Shown piece after piece: positions 15,129-23,296 of a stretch of 44,063 nt of DNA. The position numbers and the translations under genes were made by a program. Where the stretch lies: positions 1-44,063 of the forward strand of contig DBPU01000083.1 of the NCBI GenBank assembly GCA_002305615.1, written 5' to 3'. How positions within the stretch are numbered: the stretch's first letter is position 1; each line of letters opens with the position of its first letter. The notes under the pieces are model-generated. The model saw only the letters and a program-made list of their open reading frames with translations, was not told the DNA's origin and made no database searches. The stretch is from Verrucomicrobia bacterium UBA1412. GTDB lineage: Bacteria > Verrucomicrobiota > Verrucomicrobiia > Limisphaerales > UBA1412.

Positions 15129-17333
15129 ATGTTAGCCAAGATATTCGCGATGTTTTGGAAGAGGAACCCAAACTGCTTATGTAATACGCCCCTGTCACAA
15201 CAGGAATGTGAGAGCGTGGAAATACCAATTCAACGGGAAGCGCTGGCTTATCTCAGAACCGCACTCAATAATCCTCAAGCATCTTTTCGTGAGGGACAGT
15301 GGGAGAGTATAGAACAACTGCTTATGGGGAATCGTGTGCTCGTGGTTCAGCGCACCGGTTGGGGCAAGAGCATGGTCTATTTCCTTGCGACAAAGCTGCT
15401 GCGAGAGCGAGGTTCGGGGCCGACCCTTTTAATTTCCCCGCTGCTATCGTTGATGCGCAACCAACTCGAATCAGCGGGGAGAATAGGAGTAAAAGCCCGC
15501 ACTATAAACAGCACCAATAACGGGGAATGGGAAGATATCCAGAGAGAACTATCCGCAGACCAGGTAGATGTGTTGTTAATTTCGCCCGAGCGTCTGGCGA
15601 ATAACGATTTCCGTCAAAATATCCTCACAAGTATGGTTAACAACATTGGGCTGTTTGCTGTAGATGAGGCTCATTGTATTTCAGATTGGGGACATGATTT
15701 CAGGCCGGATTATCGCCGCATTGTGCGTGTGCTGCAGGCTCTACCTTCTTATGTACCGGTTCTGGCAACAACAGCAACGGCAAATGATCGAGTCGTGAGC
15801 GATATCAAAGAGCAGTTGGGGAGGAATATCATCTTGCAAAGAGGATCACTGGTTCGCAAGAGTCTGAAACTGCAGAATATTAATATGCCCAGCCCGGCTG
15901 CCCGGATGGCATGGTTGGCGCAAACTATACCCTATTTGCCCGGGAGCGGAATAGTCTACACGCTGACTCAACGTGATGCAGAGCGAGTTGCTGAATGGCT
16001 TCGGTTCAATCATATTAATGCAAAAGCGTATCATGCGGCCATATCTGGCCGGGGGAACTGTGGTTCGGCCAGAGAAGAACTGGAACAGCAGCTTTTGAAT
16101 AATGAAATCAAAGTGCTGGTCGCGACTGTGGCTCTTGGGATGGGTTTTGATAAGCCTGATTTAGGATTCGTGATTCATTTTCAGCGTCCGGCATCCGTAG
16201 TACATTACTATCAGCAGGTTGGCCGAGCCGGACGGGCAGTCGATGATGCCTATGGAATCCTGCTTTGTGGAGAAGAGGACGATCATATCGCGGATTACTT
16301 TATACAAAATGCTTTTCCGCCCCAACAGCATGTCTCAGAAATCCTTGCGGCTTTGGATGAATCTGAGAAGGGTCTTTCTGTTCCGGAAATACAGCGAGTT
16401 TTGAACCTGAGAAGGAGCCAAATCGATAACGCCCTAAGGTTATTAACGGTTGAATCCCCATCACCGATAACGAAAATCGGCTATAAATGGCTGCTCACCC
16501 CCAGCGCCGCTTCTTATCGGGTAAATCAGGAATATATAGACGCGATCACGGAAATAAGACGGGCAGAACAGCAACAAATGAGTGATTACATGGGGCATTC
16601 CGGTTGTTTGATGAGTTTTTTGCAGGCAGCTCTGGATGATCCCGCTCCATCGAATTGCGGACAATGCAGGAACTGTACCCCCGCTTTACTGTTGGATGAA
16701 TCATACGACAGCGACTTGGCCAACAGAGCCGGATTTTTTTTGCGTAGAAACTATCAACCCCTTTTTCCAAGAAGGTCCTGGCCTGCTCGAAATATGTTTA
16801 CTCGATCTGCATTGAGAGGATATCGAATTCCACAGGAACAACAGGCTCAGGTAGGCCGTGCGTTATGCCTATGGCGTGATGCAGGTTGGGGGGAGCTTGT
16901 GGCGCGTGGAAAATACACGTCGAGTCGATTTTCAGATGAACTCGTCGTTGCCTGTGTAGAAATGTTGCGGGCATGGTCTCCCTCGCCCGCTCCAAAGTGG
17001 GTTACCTGTATTCCGTCACTTAATCACCCGGAGTTGGTGCCAGATTTCTCGGCTCGGTTGGCAAGTAAACTTCGGATACCATTCGTCCCGTGTGTCAGGA
17101 AGGTCTACGCTAACAGGCAACAAAAAGATATGGAAAACAGCTTCCAACAGGTCAAAAATCTGGATGGAGTTTTCTCGATTACGGCACAGTGCCGGGAAGA
17201 TGAATGCTTATTAATTGATGACGTTGTCGGTTCCGGATGGACTTTTACCGTGGTATCTGCCTTACTGCGTCGAGCGGGTTGTTCGGCCGTGTATCCAATG
17301 GCACTAGCCTCAAATTCGCAAAGAATGGATTGA
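15129..17333 (+). CDS. psyrT: PsyrT/RqlH-type RecQ-like helicase with C-terminal phosphoribosyltransferase domain (toxin)
   Basis: RecQ-family helicase followed by a PRTase domain, the PsyrT (RqlH) architecture. Numbering from the TTG at 15051 (760 residues): Walker A RTGWGKS about 101-107, DEAH 205-208, motif III ATTATA 239-244, motif IV-V region ALGMGFDKPD, motif VI QQVGRAGR 388-395, a RecQ zinc-type cysteine set (GCL, CGQCRNC, about 519-542), and a PRPP-binding LLIDDVVGSGWT (about 720-731). ATG 15129 is the first ATG; TTG 15051 is an alternative, and neither has a clear Shine-Dalgarno. In PsyrTA the helicase-PRTase acts as toxin and is neutralised by the DprA-like partner; the system has been reported to restrict phage. 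The antitoxin gene begins two bases after this stop. Confidence 0.9.
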   Translation: MLAKIFAMFWKRNPNCLCNTPLSQQECESVEIPIQREALAYLRTALNNPQASFREGQWESIEQLLMGNRVLVVQRTGWGKSMVYFLATKLLRERGSGPTLLISPLLSLMRNQLESAGRIGVKARTINSTNNGEWEDIQRELSADQVDVLLISPERLANNDFRQNILTSMVNNIGLFAVDEAHCISDWGHDFRPDYRRIVRVLQALPSYVPVLATTATANDRVVSDIKEQLGRNIILQRGSLVRKSLKLQNINMPSPAARMAWLAQTIPYLPGSGIVYTLTQRDAERVAEWLRFNHINAKAYHAAISGRGNCGSAREELEQQLLNNEIKVLVATVALGMGFDKPDLGFVIHFQRPASVVHYYQQVGRAGRAVDDAYGILLCGEEDDHIADYFIQNAFPPQQHVSEILAALDESEKGLSVPEIQRVLNLRRSQIDNALRLLTVESPSPITKIGYKWLLTPSAASYRVNQEYIDAITEIRRAEQQQMSDYMGHSGCLMSFLQAALDDPAPSNCGQCRNCTPALLLDESYDSDLANRAGFFLRRNYQPLFPRRSWPARNMFTRSALRGYRIPQEQQAQVGRALCLWRDAGWGELVARGKYTSSRFSDELVVACVEMLRAWSPSPAPKWVTCIPSLNHPELVPDFSARLASKLRIPFVPCVRKVYANRQQKDMENSFQQVKNLDGVFSITAQCREDECLLIDDVVGSGWTFTVVSALLRRAGCSAVYPMALASNSQRMD

Positions 17334-17335
17334 TA

Positions 17336-18553
17336 ATGAGCGACTTTTTAACAGAAGATACCAAAGCGATTATCCTGCTCTGCAGTGTGCTCGGGAAGGA
17401 TCAACCTGAGAAGTCCCTTTCGTTGTCAGAATACGCATCACTTGTTAGCTGGCTTGTCGGCAAGGAAATGTGCCCCGGTGATTTATTGCAGAAAGAGAAC
17501 ATTTCTGAAGCGGCCCTGGGATCGGGCATTGACAAAGATCGCCTGGAATCACTGCTCGGCAGAGGTGTTCTGCTCGGCTTTGCCGTCGAAGAATGGCATC
17601 GTAATGGTATATGGATTATCAGCCAAAGCGACACGGATTACCCGGAACGTTACAAGAGGTGTCTCAAGGATAAAGCTCCTCCGGTATTGTTTGGTGCGGG
17701 GGATCGCTCCTTGCTGAAGGGTGGTGGGCTCTGCATAGTTGGCTCACGCAATGTAGACCAGGAAGGTGAAGCCTTTACGCGTCAGGTTGCAGGGCTATGT
17801 GCCTACAACCAAATGCCGGTTGTTTCCGGAGGAGCACGGGGTGTTGACCAGATTTCCATGATGTCCGCTTTGGAAGCCGGTGGAGTAACCATAGGCGTCC
17901 TCGCCGATAATCTTTTGGTAAAAAGTGTAGAACGCGGTGCACGCCACGCGATTGCTGAGGGACGATTATTGTTGGTTTCTCCGTATCATCCCACCGCCGG
18001 TTTTTCTGTCGGAACCGCAATGGGCAGAAATAAGTTGATCTATGCCATGGCGGATTATGGGCTGGTCGTCAGTGCAGAACATAAGAAAGGCGGCACATGG
18101 GCCGGGGCTGAAGAGGTACTTAAACGGGGAATTCCGGTGCCTGTTTTTGTCCGGGTTGGGAAAAACACATCACTGGGAAACAATAAACTACTGGAGCTGG
18201 GTGCCATTCCGTGGCCGGACGCCATTGACCGAAATAGCTTCAAACAGCATCTGTTTGAACTAACCACCCAAGCCCGTGAAAAGCAAAATGAAATAAAAGA
18301 GAACTTAAGTCTTTTCGATTTTCAATCCACCCATGAACCAAAGCGTATTGAAGAGCAGCAGCCAGTAAATGAGCCCAGCAGTACGGAAGTCCCTGTCGAT
18401 AAGCCTGAAAACACGGCACGGGAATGTCCGTCATCAATATCTCAGCCTGACTTGCCAATTTTTTCAAATCAACCAGATAATATAGCCCAAACCTTGGCTG
18501 TGAAAAAAAAGAGGATCAAGACGCGCAAAACAAAAGATTCAACAAAGTCCTGA
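17336..18553 (+). CDS. psyrA: PsyrA/RqlI-type DprA-like protein (antitoxin)
   Basis: 405 residues from ATG 17336, two bases after the helicase stop (TGATAATG); the frame is open upstream, but that part overlaps the helicase. An N-terminal helical region (about 1-85) precedes a DprA Rossmann-like domain: LCIVGSRNVDQEGEAF (about 132-147), VVSGGARGVDQISMMSAL (162-179), GVLADN, VSPYHPTAGFSVGTAMGRNKLIYAMAD and VVSAEHKKGGTWAGA. The last 80 residues are low complexity (Pro/Glu/Ser, then a Lys/Arg end KKKRIKTRK). It is not a stand-alone competence DprA: the tight link to the helicase-PRTase fits the antitoxin of PsyrTA. Family function is from published work; binding here is inferred. Confidence 0.9.
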   Translation: MSDFLTEDTKAIILLCSVLGKDQPEKSLSLSEYASLVSWLVGKEMCPGDLLQKENISEAALGSGIDKDRLESLLGRGVLLGFAVEEWHRNGIWIISQSDTDYPERYKRCLKDKAPPVLFGAGDRSLLKGGGLCIVGSRNVDQEGEAFTRQVAGLCAYNQMPVVSGGARGVDQISMMSALEAGGVTIGVLADNLLVKSVERGARHAIAEGRLLLVSPYHPTAGFSVGTAMGRNKLIYAMADYGLVVSAEHKKGGTWAGAEEVLKRGIPVPVFVRVGKNTSLGNNKLLELGAIPWPDAIDRNSFKQHLFELTTQAREKQNEIKENLSLFDFQSTHEPKRIEEQQPVNEPSSTEVPVDKPENTARECPSSISQPDLPIFSNQPDNIAQTLAVKKKRIKTRKTKDSTKS

Positions 18554-18597
18554 AAAATGAGACCTAGCCTTTCAGGGCTTATCCACTTTTTTCCTAT

Positions 18598-18616
18598 CCG
18601 CAGATGAACGCAGATT
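18598..18616 (+). repeat. Fragment of a widespread intergenic GCAGATGAACGCAGATT-type repeat
   Basis: CCGCAGATGAACGCAGATT lies between the end of the island and the DUF4954 gene. Tandem GCAGATGAACGCAGAT units are familiar short intergenic repeats in many environmental bacterial genomes. A degenerate relative (ACCACGGATG) is seen near 13270, at the other side of the island. Only one and a half units are present, so this is a weak call. Confidence 0.4.
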
Positions 18617-18649
18617 AAAGAGAGAGTTATTTATTGAATCGTAGACAAA

Positions 18650-20707
18650 TTAGGCATTTGCAGCATCTTTTACAAGGGGGCGCAAGCGGGACAGCAACTC
18701 GTCGCCCAGGGCTTTCTTATCCTCAATGTGTTTAATGACCGCTGTCACAAAAGGATTCTTTTCAAAAATACCACGGACCCGTTCGAAATCTTCTTCCTTC
18801 TCCAGGCGAGAGCCCCCATCTACACCGAAACCGGTTTTCGACGTGAGTGAAAACTCTTTACGCGCATCCTGATAGAGTTTTTCGTCCAGGCTGACAACGG
18901 CTTCCTTCCAAAGCTCGACCAGATGGATCACCTCTTCGGGAGTTATCGAATCGAGGTTAACCCCACACCAAGTCTGGAGTTTATCGGCCGCCCATGTCCA
19001 TTCCAGCTTATAATAGTCTCGATGGAGTTGTTCAAAGCATGCTTCGACTTCAGCTAAACTATTGATTTGTCGGGATTCAATTTTCGAAATCAGTTCTTCG
19101 ATCGATGCTTTTGGAGCAATCAAGCCCGAAAGATCGATCCACTCGCCCAAACCTTCCCGGCTGTCGGGAACCAATCGTTGGCGCATCTCCTCCACATTTG
19201 CGAAGGGAGCTCCTTCCAGGCGTGAAATGAGAGAATTGCCCAGGAACTTGAGAATTCCTTTCTGGTAAACTTCTAATCCATTTCTGAGGGATGAGCCCTT
19301 GATACGGGTATTTTGATAGCCATAGATTTCGGAAGTTTCGCCCACGATCTCCTGGAGTTTTTTCAAAATCTCAACGGCCTTCATCATTTTGCCGATCGTG
19401 TAGGGACTTAAGAGATTGTAATTGATTTTATCCAGTTGGATGGGGTCTTTGCGCTTATCACGTTTGGGCCACTTCTGAGCATCTCGAATCGTTCCGACGC
19501 TTCTTAAATTCACCCCGGGAATAAGATAGGTTTCATCTTTATGCTCTATGAGATAGGAAAAGGGCATATCCGAAGTATCGCTATGATGGTAGTGGCGCCC
19601 CATGACCAGCGAGAAGGGGCCGACGCGTGCCGGCCACAGAATATAGGAGTCACTCGTCGTCTTGGATCCCCGCTCCACGATTCCCTGGTGGATGGGTCCC
19701 AGTTTATACATGTGATTGCTTTGATTGGAACCGCTGCCGGCATTCAGGAAAGAGAACATTCCGGCAATGAGGAGGCTCGATTTATGCATTGAGACGGTGG
19801 AGGGACCCGCGAAAATGGCACAAGCCTCTCCATTTTCGAAAGCGCAGTTGCTGAAAACCAGAGAGTCATGAGCCGAGAAACTATGCGATACCAGGCAGGA
19901 TTGGCCCACAAAACAGCGAATCAGCTTGGCCCCATCTGATATGGTGGAGCCAGAAGAGACAATGAAATCTCGAGCAATGACGCTATCACCGATGGTGACA
20001 GGAGCCTGGCGATTACTGTTTATGGAGCCGTTTTCCAATCGCGTCGTATTCTCAATCGTGCAGCAGTCGCCCACTTTCACATTTATAATCGTCCCGACAT
20101 TGAGGATTTTTACTTCGCTTCCTATGCTTCCCCGGTTGGATGAATGGGCGGATGCATAGTCGCCGATCATCTCTCTCAGACGATGAATGAGATTGGGCCG
20201 GTGCCGGTAGAGTGCGATAATATAGGCGAGCGATGCCGAGAGCCTGTCATAGATCGGCACTTCTCTTCCGCCTGTTTCGTTCAATACGGAGACCTCAACC
20301 TGGTTTCCAAACATTGCTTGGCCATCCACCAGAAGGAGATTGAGATGCTGGATGAAACAATCTTCTCCGATCGTATAGTTGGCGATGTATCTTTGGACGT
20401 GTTCGATGAAGATGTTATCCCCCAGGGTGCAATTGTGAAGCGTTGCATGATGGAGGCCGGAGTGTTTCTTCATGCCCCCGGGCAGCGAAAAGGTTTTGCG
20501 AAAAACCCCGATCTCAATTCTACCCGAAAATTGGACGTGATCAATCTGCTCGAGATCACTTTCATTAAATTGATCCGATACGAATACGTCTTCCCAGTTT
20601 TCGGATTTACATTTTTGGGATTCCAGTATTTCAATTTCCCTTTGAGTCAAGTTTCGCATAACAGGGTCCATTCTTATAAAGCTTGAGAGTGCCGAATTCT
20701 CGTCCAT
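18650..20707 (-). CDS. DUF4954 protein (left-handed beta-helix, acetyl/nucleotidyl-transferase-like)
   Basis: 685 residues. The N-terminus (LTQREIEILESQKCKSENWEDVFVSDQF) and the long run of short hexapeptide-like turns (about residues 80-360: IGEDCFIQHLNLLLV, VTIGDSVIARDFIVSSGSTISDGAKLIRCFVGQSC) fit DUF4954, a large family with a left-handed parallel beta-helix like GlmU or UDP-acyltransferases. The C-terminal third is helical and charged. DUF4954 genes often stand beside AGE-family epimerases or sugar genes, as here. It begins 48 bases after the epimerase stop on the same strand. The biochemical role is unknown; a sugar-nucleotide or acyl-sugar function is inference. Confidence 0.85.
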   Translation of the reverse strand: MDENSALSSFIRMDPVMRNLTQREIEILESQKCKSENWEDVFVSDQFNESDLEQIDHVQFSGRIEIGVFRKTFSLPGGMKKHSGLHHATLHNCTLGDNIFIEHVQRYIANYTIGEDCFIQHLNLLLVDGQAMFGNQVEVSVLNETGGREVPIYDRLSASLAYIIALYRHRPNLIHRLREMIGDYASAHSSNRGSIGSEVKILNVGTIINVKVGDCCTIENTTRLENGSINSNRQAPVTIGDSVIARDFIVSSGSTISDGAKLIRCFVGQSCLVSHSFSAHDSLVFSNCAFENGEACAIFAGPSTVSMHKSSLLIAGMFSFLNAGSGSNQSNHMYKLGPIHQGIVERGSKTTSDSYILWPARVGPFSLVMGRHYHHSDTSDMPFSYLIEHKDETYLIPGVNLRSVGTIRDAQKWPKRDKRKDPIQLDKINYNLLSPYTIGKMMKAVEILKKLQEIVGETSEIYGYQNTRIKGSSLRNGLEVYQKGILKFLGNSLISRLEGAPFANVEEMRQRLVPDSREGLGEWIDLSGLIAPKASIEELISKIESRQINSLAEVEACFEQLHRDYYKLEWTWAADKLQTWCGVNLDSITPEEVIHLVELWKEAVVSLDEKLYQDARKEFSLTSKTGFGVDGGSRLEKEEDFERVRGIFEKNPFVTAVIKHIEDKKALGDELLSRLRPLVKDAANA

Positions 20708-20755
20708 CGAAAATCCGTTTCACCAAAGAAGAGTTTAGAGAGCTCAGGGGATGTG

Positions 20756-22138
20756 TCAATCCGTTGGTGAGGCCATCTTGCGAAGTCGTGCAGAGGTGTT
20801 GAACATGGCGCGGGCCTGATGGTAGCACTCGGTCCAGCGATCCGCTTTTGAGTGGAGAAAGGGTTCACCTTCTTTCCGGACTTCAGACCACCATCCGCCA
20901 TGGAGAGTGTCTATCTGGAAATTGGAGATCCAGTGCCACTGTTTCTGGAAGGCATCCCAGTATCGTGAGGTTTCTTTTGCAGAGTGCTCGTGGAGGAGGA
21001 GAAGAGCATTCAGATGTTCGGCCTGGACCCACCATATTTTTTCAGTTTTCAGACCGCTTGTGACTGAGCCGTCCGCGTTCAGAGTCCCCAGATCATATAA
21101 GCCGCCTCTTTTTTCATCCCAGCCGTAGAGGAGCGCATGTTCCACCAATTGGCGTGCGGCTTCCCAGTAAGACGTTTTATCTTTCAGCTCGAGAGCATCG
21201 GCTGCTTCCACCATAAGGAAGCCGGCCTCCACATCATGCCCGAAGGAATCGGGGCTCGTGAGCGGTTTCCAATCCCGGCCGGTAAACTGAATCAGATAGC
21301 CGGGAGGAGAGAAGAACCTCCGTTGGCAAATATCCAGCATCTCCTGAAGCCTTTTCTTGAGGAGGGGATCAGGCCAGACCGCATAAAGCTCGGTGAGTGC
21401 TTCCAGAATATGGATGCCGGTATTCATGGATTTCTGGTCTTCTTTGGCCCCAACGGCGTTTCCCGATTTGGGATTGGCGGTCTTGCCATCAGGGCCGATA
21501 TTCTCGAAGTACCCGCCATGCAGGGAATCATGGGCATACTTATCCATCCATTGAAACGCCTTTTGAGCGAGCTCCAAAGCTGCGGGGTCATGCGTGGCGC
21601 GATAGTTTGCGGCCAAAGCGTAAATACCGAAAGCGTGTCCGTACATCTGCTTGAAGGTATTCTCGGGCTGGCCATTGACGGGCACCTCCCAGAAAAAGCC
21701 GCCATCTTTCTCATCCCACATTTTTTGAGCCAGGTAAGCCGCGCCGTGACGGGTCATGGAGAGGTAGAGATCGGCCTTATCGGGAAAGCGTCGTGCCGCT
21801 TCTGCACTAGTCCAGGTGAGTCGGCTTTGATATACGATGCTTTTAGTTGCCCCGGGCTGTGGTTTCCAGTCGCGGGAGAAGTTTTCGATAAAGCCGCCGT
21901 TCTTTTCATCCAGAGCAGCCGGGAAGAATTTTTCCAGGATATGATCTTTGAGATTGGACTCCAGCTCCGCAGCCACTTTGAGATACACCTCTGCCGACGG
22001 TGCGGAAGGTGTCAGAGATTGGGCTGCTGGGGAACCGGGTTCATCAGCTCTTGCATTGTCGTGGGCGGCTCCAGCAATAAAGAGGAGAGCGACGAGAGAA
22101 AGAGTCCGGCCCAGAGAAATTCGATTTATCATTTTCAT
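20756..22138 (-). CDS. Secreted AGE-family epimerase/isomerase (N-acylglucosamine 2-epimerase-like)
   Basis: 460 residues. A signal peptide (LSLVALLFIAGAAHDNARA) with signal peptidase I site is followed by an (alpha/alpha)6 barrel of the N-acylglucosamine 2-epimerase / cellobiose 2-epimerase family: RLTWTSAEAARRFPDKADLYL, WDEKDGGFFWEVP, KQMYGHAFGIYALA, DSLHGGYFE, MNTGIHILEALTELY, SFGHDVEAGFLMVEAADAL, KIWWVQAEHLNALLLLHE and DTLHGGWWSEV. The conserved His-containing segments of the family are present. Most family members are cytoplasmic, so the leader is unusual and points to a periplasmic role on oligosaccharides or mannose-like ends. The ATG overlaps the permease stop (TAATG), so it is translationally coupled to a metal-efflux operon. 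Confidence 0.88.
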   Translation of the reverse strand: MKMINRISLGRTLSLVALLFIAGAAHDNARADEPGSPAAQSLTPSAPSAEVYLKVAAELESNLKDHILEKFFPAALDEKNGGFIENFSRDWKPQPGATKSIVYQSRLTWTSAEAARRFPDKADLYLSMTRHGAAYLAQKMWDEKDGGFFWEVPVNGQPENTFKQMYGHAFGIYALAANYRATHDPAALELAQKAFQWMDKYAHDSLHGGYFENIGPDGKTANPKSGNAVGAKEDQKSMNTGIHILEALTELYAVWPDPLLKKRLQEMLDICQRRFFSPPGYLIQFTGRDWKPLTSPDSFGHDVEAGFLMVEAADALELKDKTSYWEAARQLVEHALLYGWDEKRGGLYDLGTLNADGSVTSGLKTEKIWWVQAEHLNALLLLHEHSAKETSRYWDAFQKQWHWISNFQIDTLHGGWWSEVRKEGEPFLHSKADRWTECYHQARAMFNTSARLRKMASPTD

Positions 22139-23271
22139 TATGCGCAGTTTTTTCCTGATTCATGCTTGTGAGAACCCGGAAAACTGATGCCCAGAAACGC
22201 TCTCAACATTAAAGCAGCCAACAAGATGCCCGAAAGGTGAGACAACCAATGAGTTTCATGCATGGAGTGCATGAAAAACTGAGTGGGCATGAGCTCCATT
22301 CCGGAAAGGTTTAAGAGGAGCCCCATCAGGATCGAACCGGTCGCGATTACGGCCAGATAGATGATGCCGGCTCTTGCTCCCAAAATTTTGAACATCGTCG
22401 TGACTGTGGCGGCGTTAACGGCCGGCCCCAACACGAGGAAAACCAATGCAGCTCCGGGAGAAATCCCCTTGAGCATCAGGGTTGCGGCAATCGGCACCGA
22501 TGCCGTGGAGCAGACGTAAATAGGGATGGAGAGCAGAGCGATCACCCCAAATTCGTAGAAATAGTTGCCCTTGATATAATCAGCGCCCAGGTTTTCAGGC
22601 AAGAATTGCTGTGCCAGGGCGGCAATCGCGATTCCGAGGAACAGGGAACCTTTGACGCTGCTGAGCATCTGCAAAAAACCGAAGGAAAAGATATAACCGA
22701 CTGAAGAAAGAAAACCGCGGGCTGCTCTTTTCTCCCCCATGAGGGCTCCTTCACTCTGGTTGCTGCAGCAGCTTTTAACGGGAGCCTCTTCTTTATGACA
22801 GCAGCAGCTTTTAACAGAGGACTCTGAGGGTTTTTCGGGAGCTGCGGTCTCAATTTCATGACCGGTCGCTTTCTGGATAAGGCTTCCGCCTGCGAGACCG
22901 GTGACCAATGCCAGAAAAGGGCGGATGAGGCCGAAGACCCAACCGAGCATACTGAAAGTCACGACGATGCTATCCACGCCGGTCTGGGGTGTCGCAATGA
23001 GGAAGGCTCCGGTGGCGCCTTTACTGGCCCCTTCTTTGCGCAAAGTAGCCGCAACGGGAATCGTGCCGCAGGAGCAGAGTGGCAGAGGAATCCCGATTAA
23101 AACGGCTTTCAGGATGGGCTTGAAACCGGCTCCGCTCAGGTGGCGTTTTATCTGTTCAGAAGAAAAGAAAAGCCCGACCAGTCCGGCCACAAAGAAACCG
23201 AAAAGAAGCCAGGGGGCCATCGTGGTGAACACGGACCAGAAGCTGAGGACGTAATCTTTGATGATATTCAT
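22138..23271 (-). CDS. SO_0444-type Cu/Zn efflux permease (DUF318/UPF0718 family)
   Basis: 377 residues with about eight membrane segments in two halves. The hallmark PLPLCSCGTIPVAATLRKEGA (about 62-82) lies at the end of span 2, GAFLIATPQTGVDSIVVT follows, and the second half repeats the fold (STASVPIAATLMLKGISPGAAL, GPAVNAATVTTM). The central cytoplasmic loop (about 150-175) contains two Cys-rich clusters, KSCCCHKEE and KSCCSNQ, typical of the SO_0444 Cu/Zn exporter branch. A role in exporting copper, zinc or related soft metals is inferred. It starts 25 bases after the RND gene and its stop overlaps the epimerase start. Confidence 0.87.
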   Translation of the reverse strand: MNIIKDYVLSFWSVFTTMAPWLLFGFFVAGLVGLFFSSEQIKRHLSGAGFKPILKAVLIGIPLPLCSCGTIPVAATLRKEGASKGATGAFLIATPQTGVDSIVVTFSMLGWVFGLIRPFLALVTGLAGGSLIQKATGHEIETAAPEKPSESSVKSCCCHKEEAPVKSCCSNQSEGALMGEKRAARGFLSSVGYIFSFGFLQMLSSVKGSLFLGIAIAALAQQFLPENLGADYIKGNYFYEFGVIALLSIPIYVCSTASVPIAATLMLKGISPGAALVFLVLGPAVNAATVTTMFKILGARAGIIYLAVIATGSILMGLLLNLSGMELMPTQFFMHSMHETHWLSHLSGILLAALMLRAFLGISFPGSHKHESGKNCA

Positions 23272-23296
23272 TCCCTATTTCCGTTCATGCCGGATA

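Noticed and set aside
13141..18650. Attachment-site repeat or integrase for the island
   Set aside because: I looked for a copy of the tRNA 3' end at the other edge and for integrase-like motifs and saw neither.
21137..22171. 344-codon rightward frame
   Set aside because: It is antisense to the AGE epimerase gene, which has clear family motifs, and has no recognisable domain of its own.
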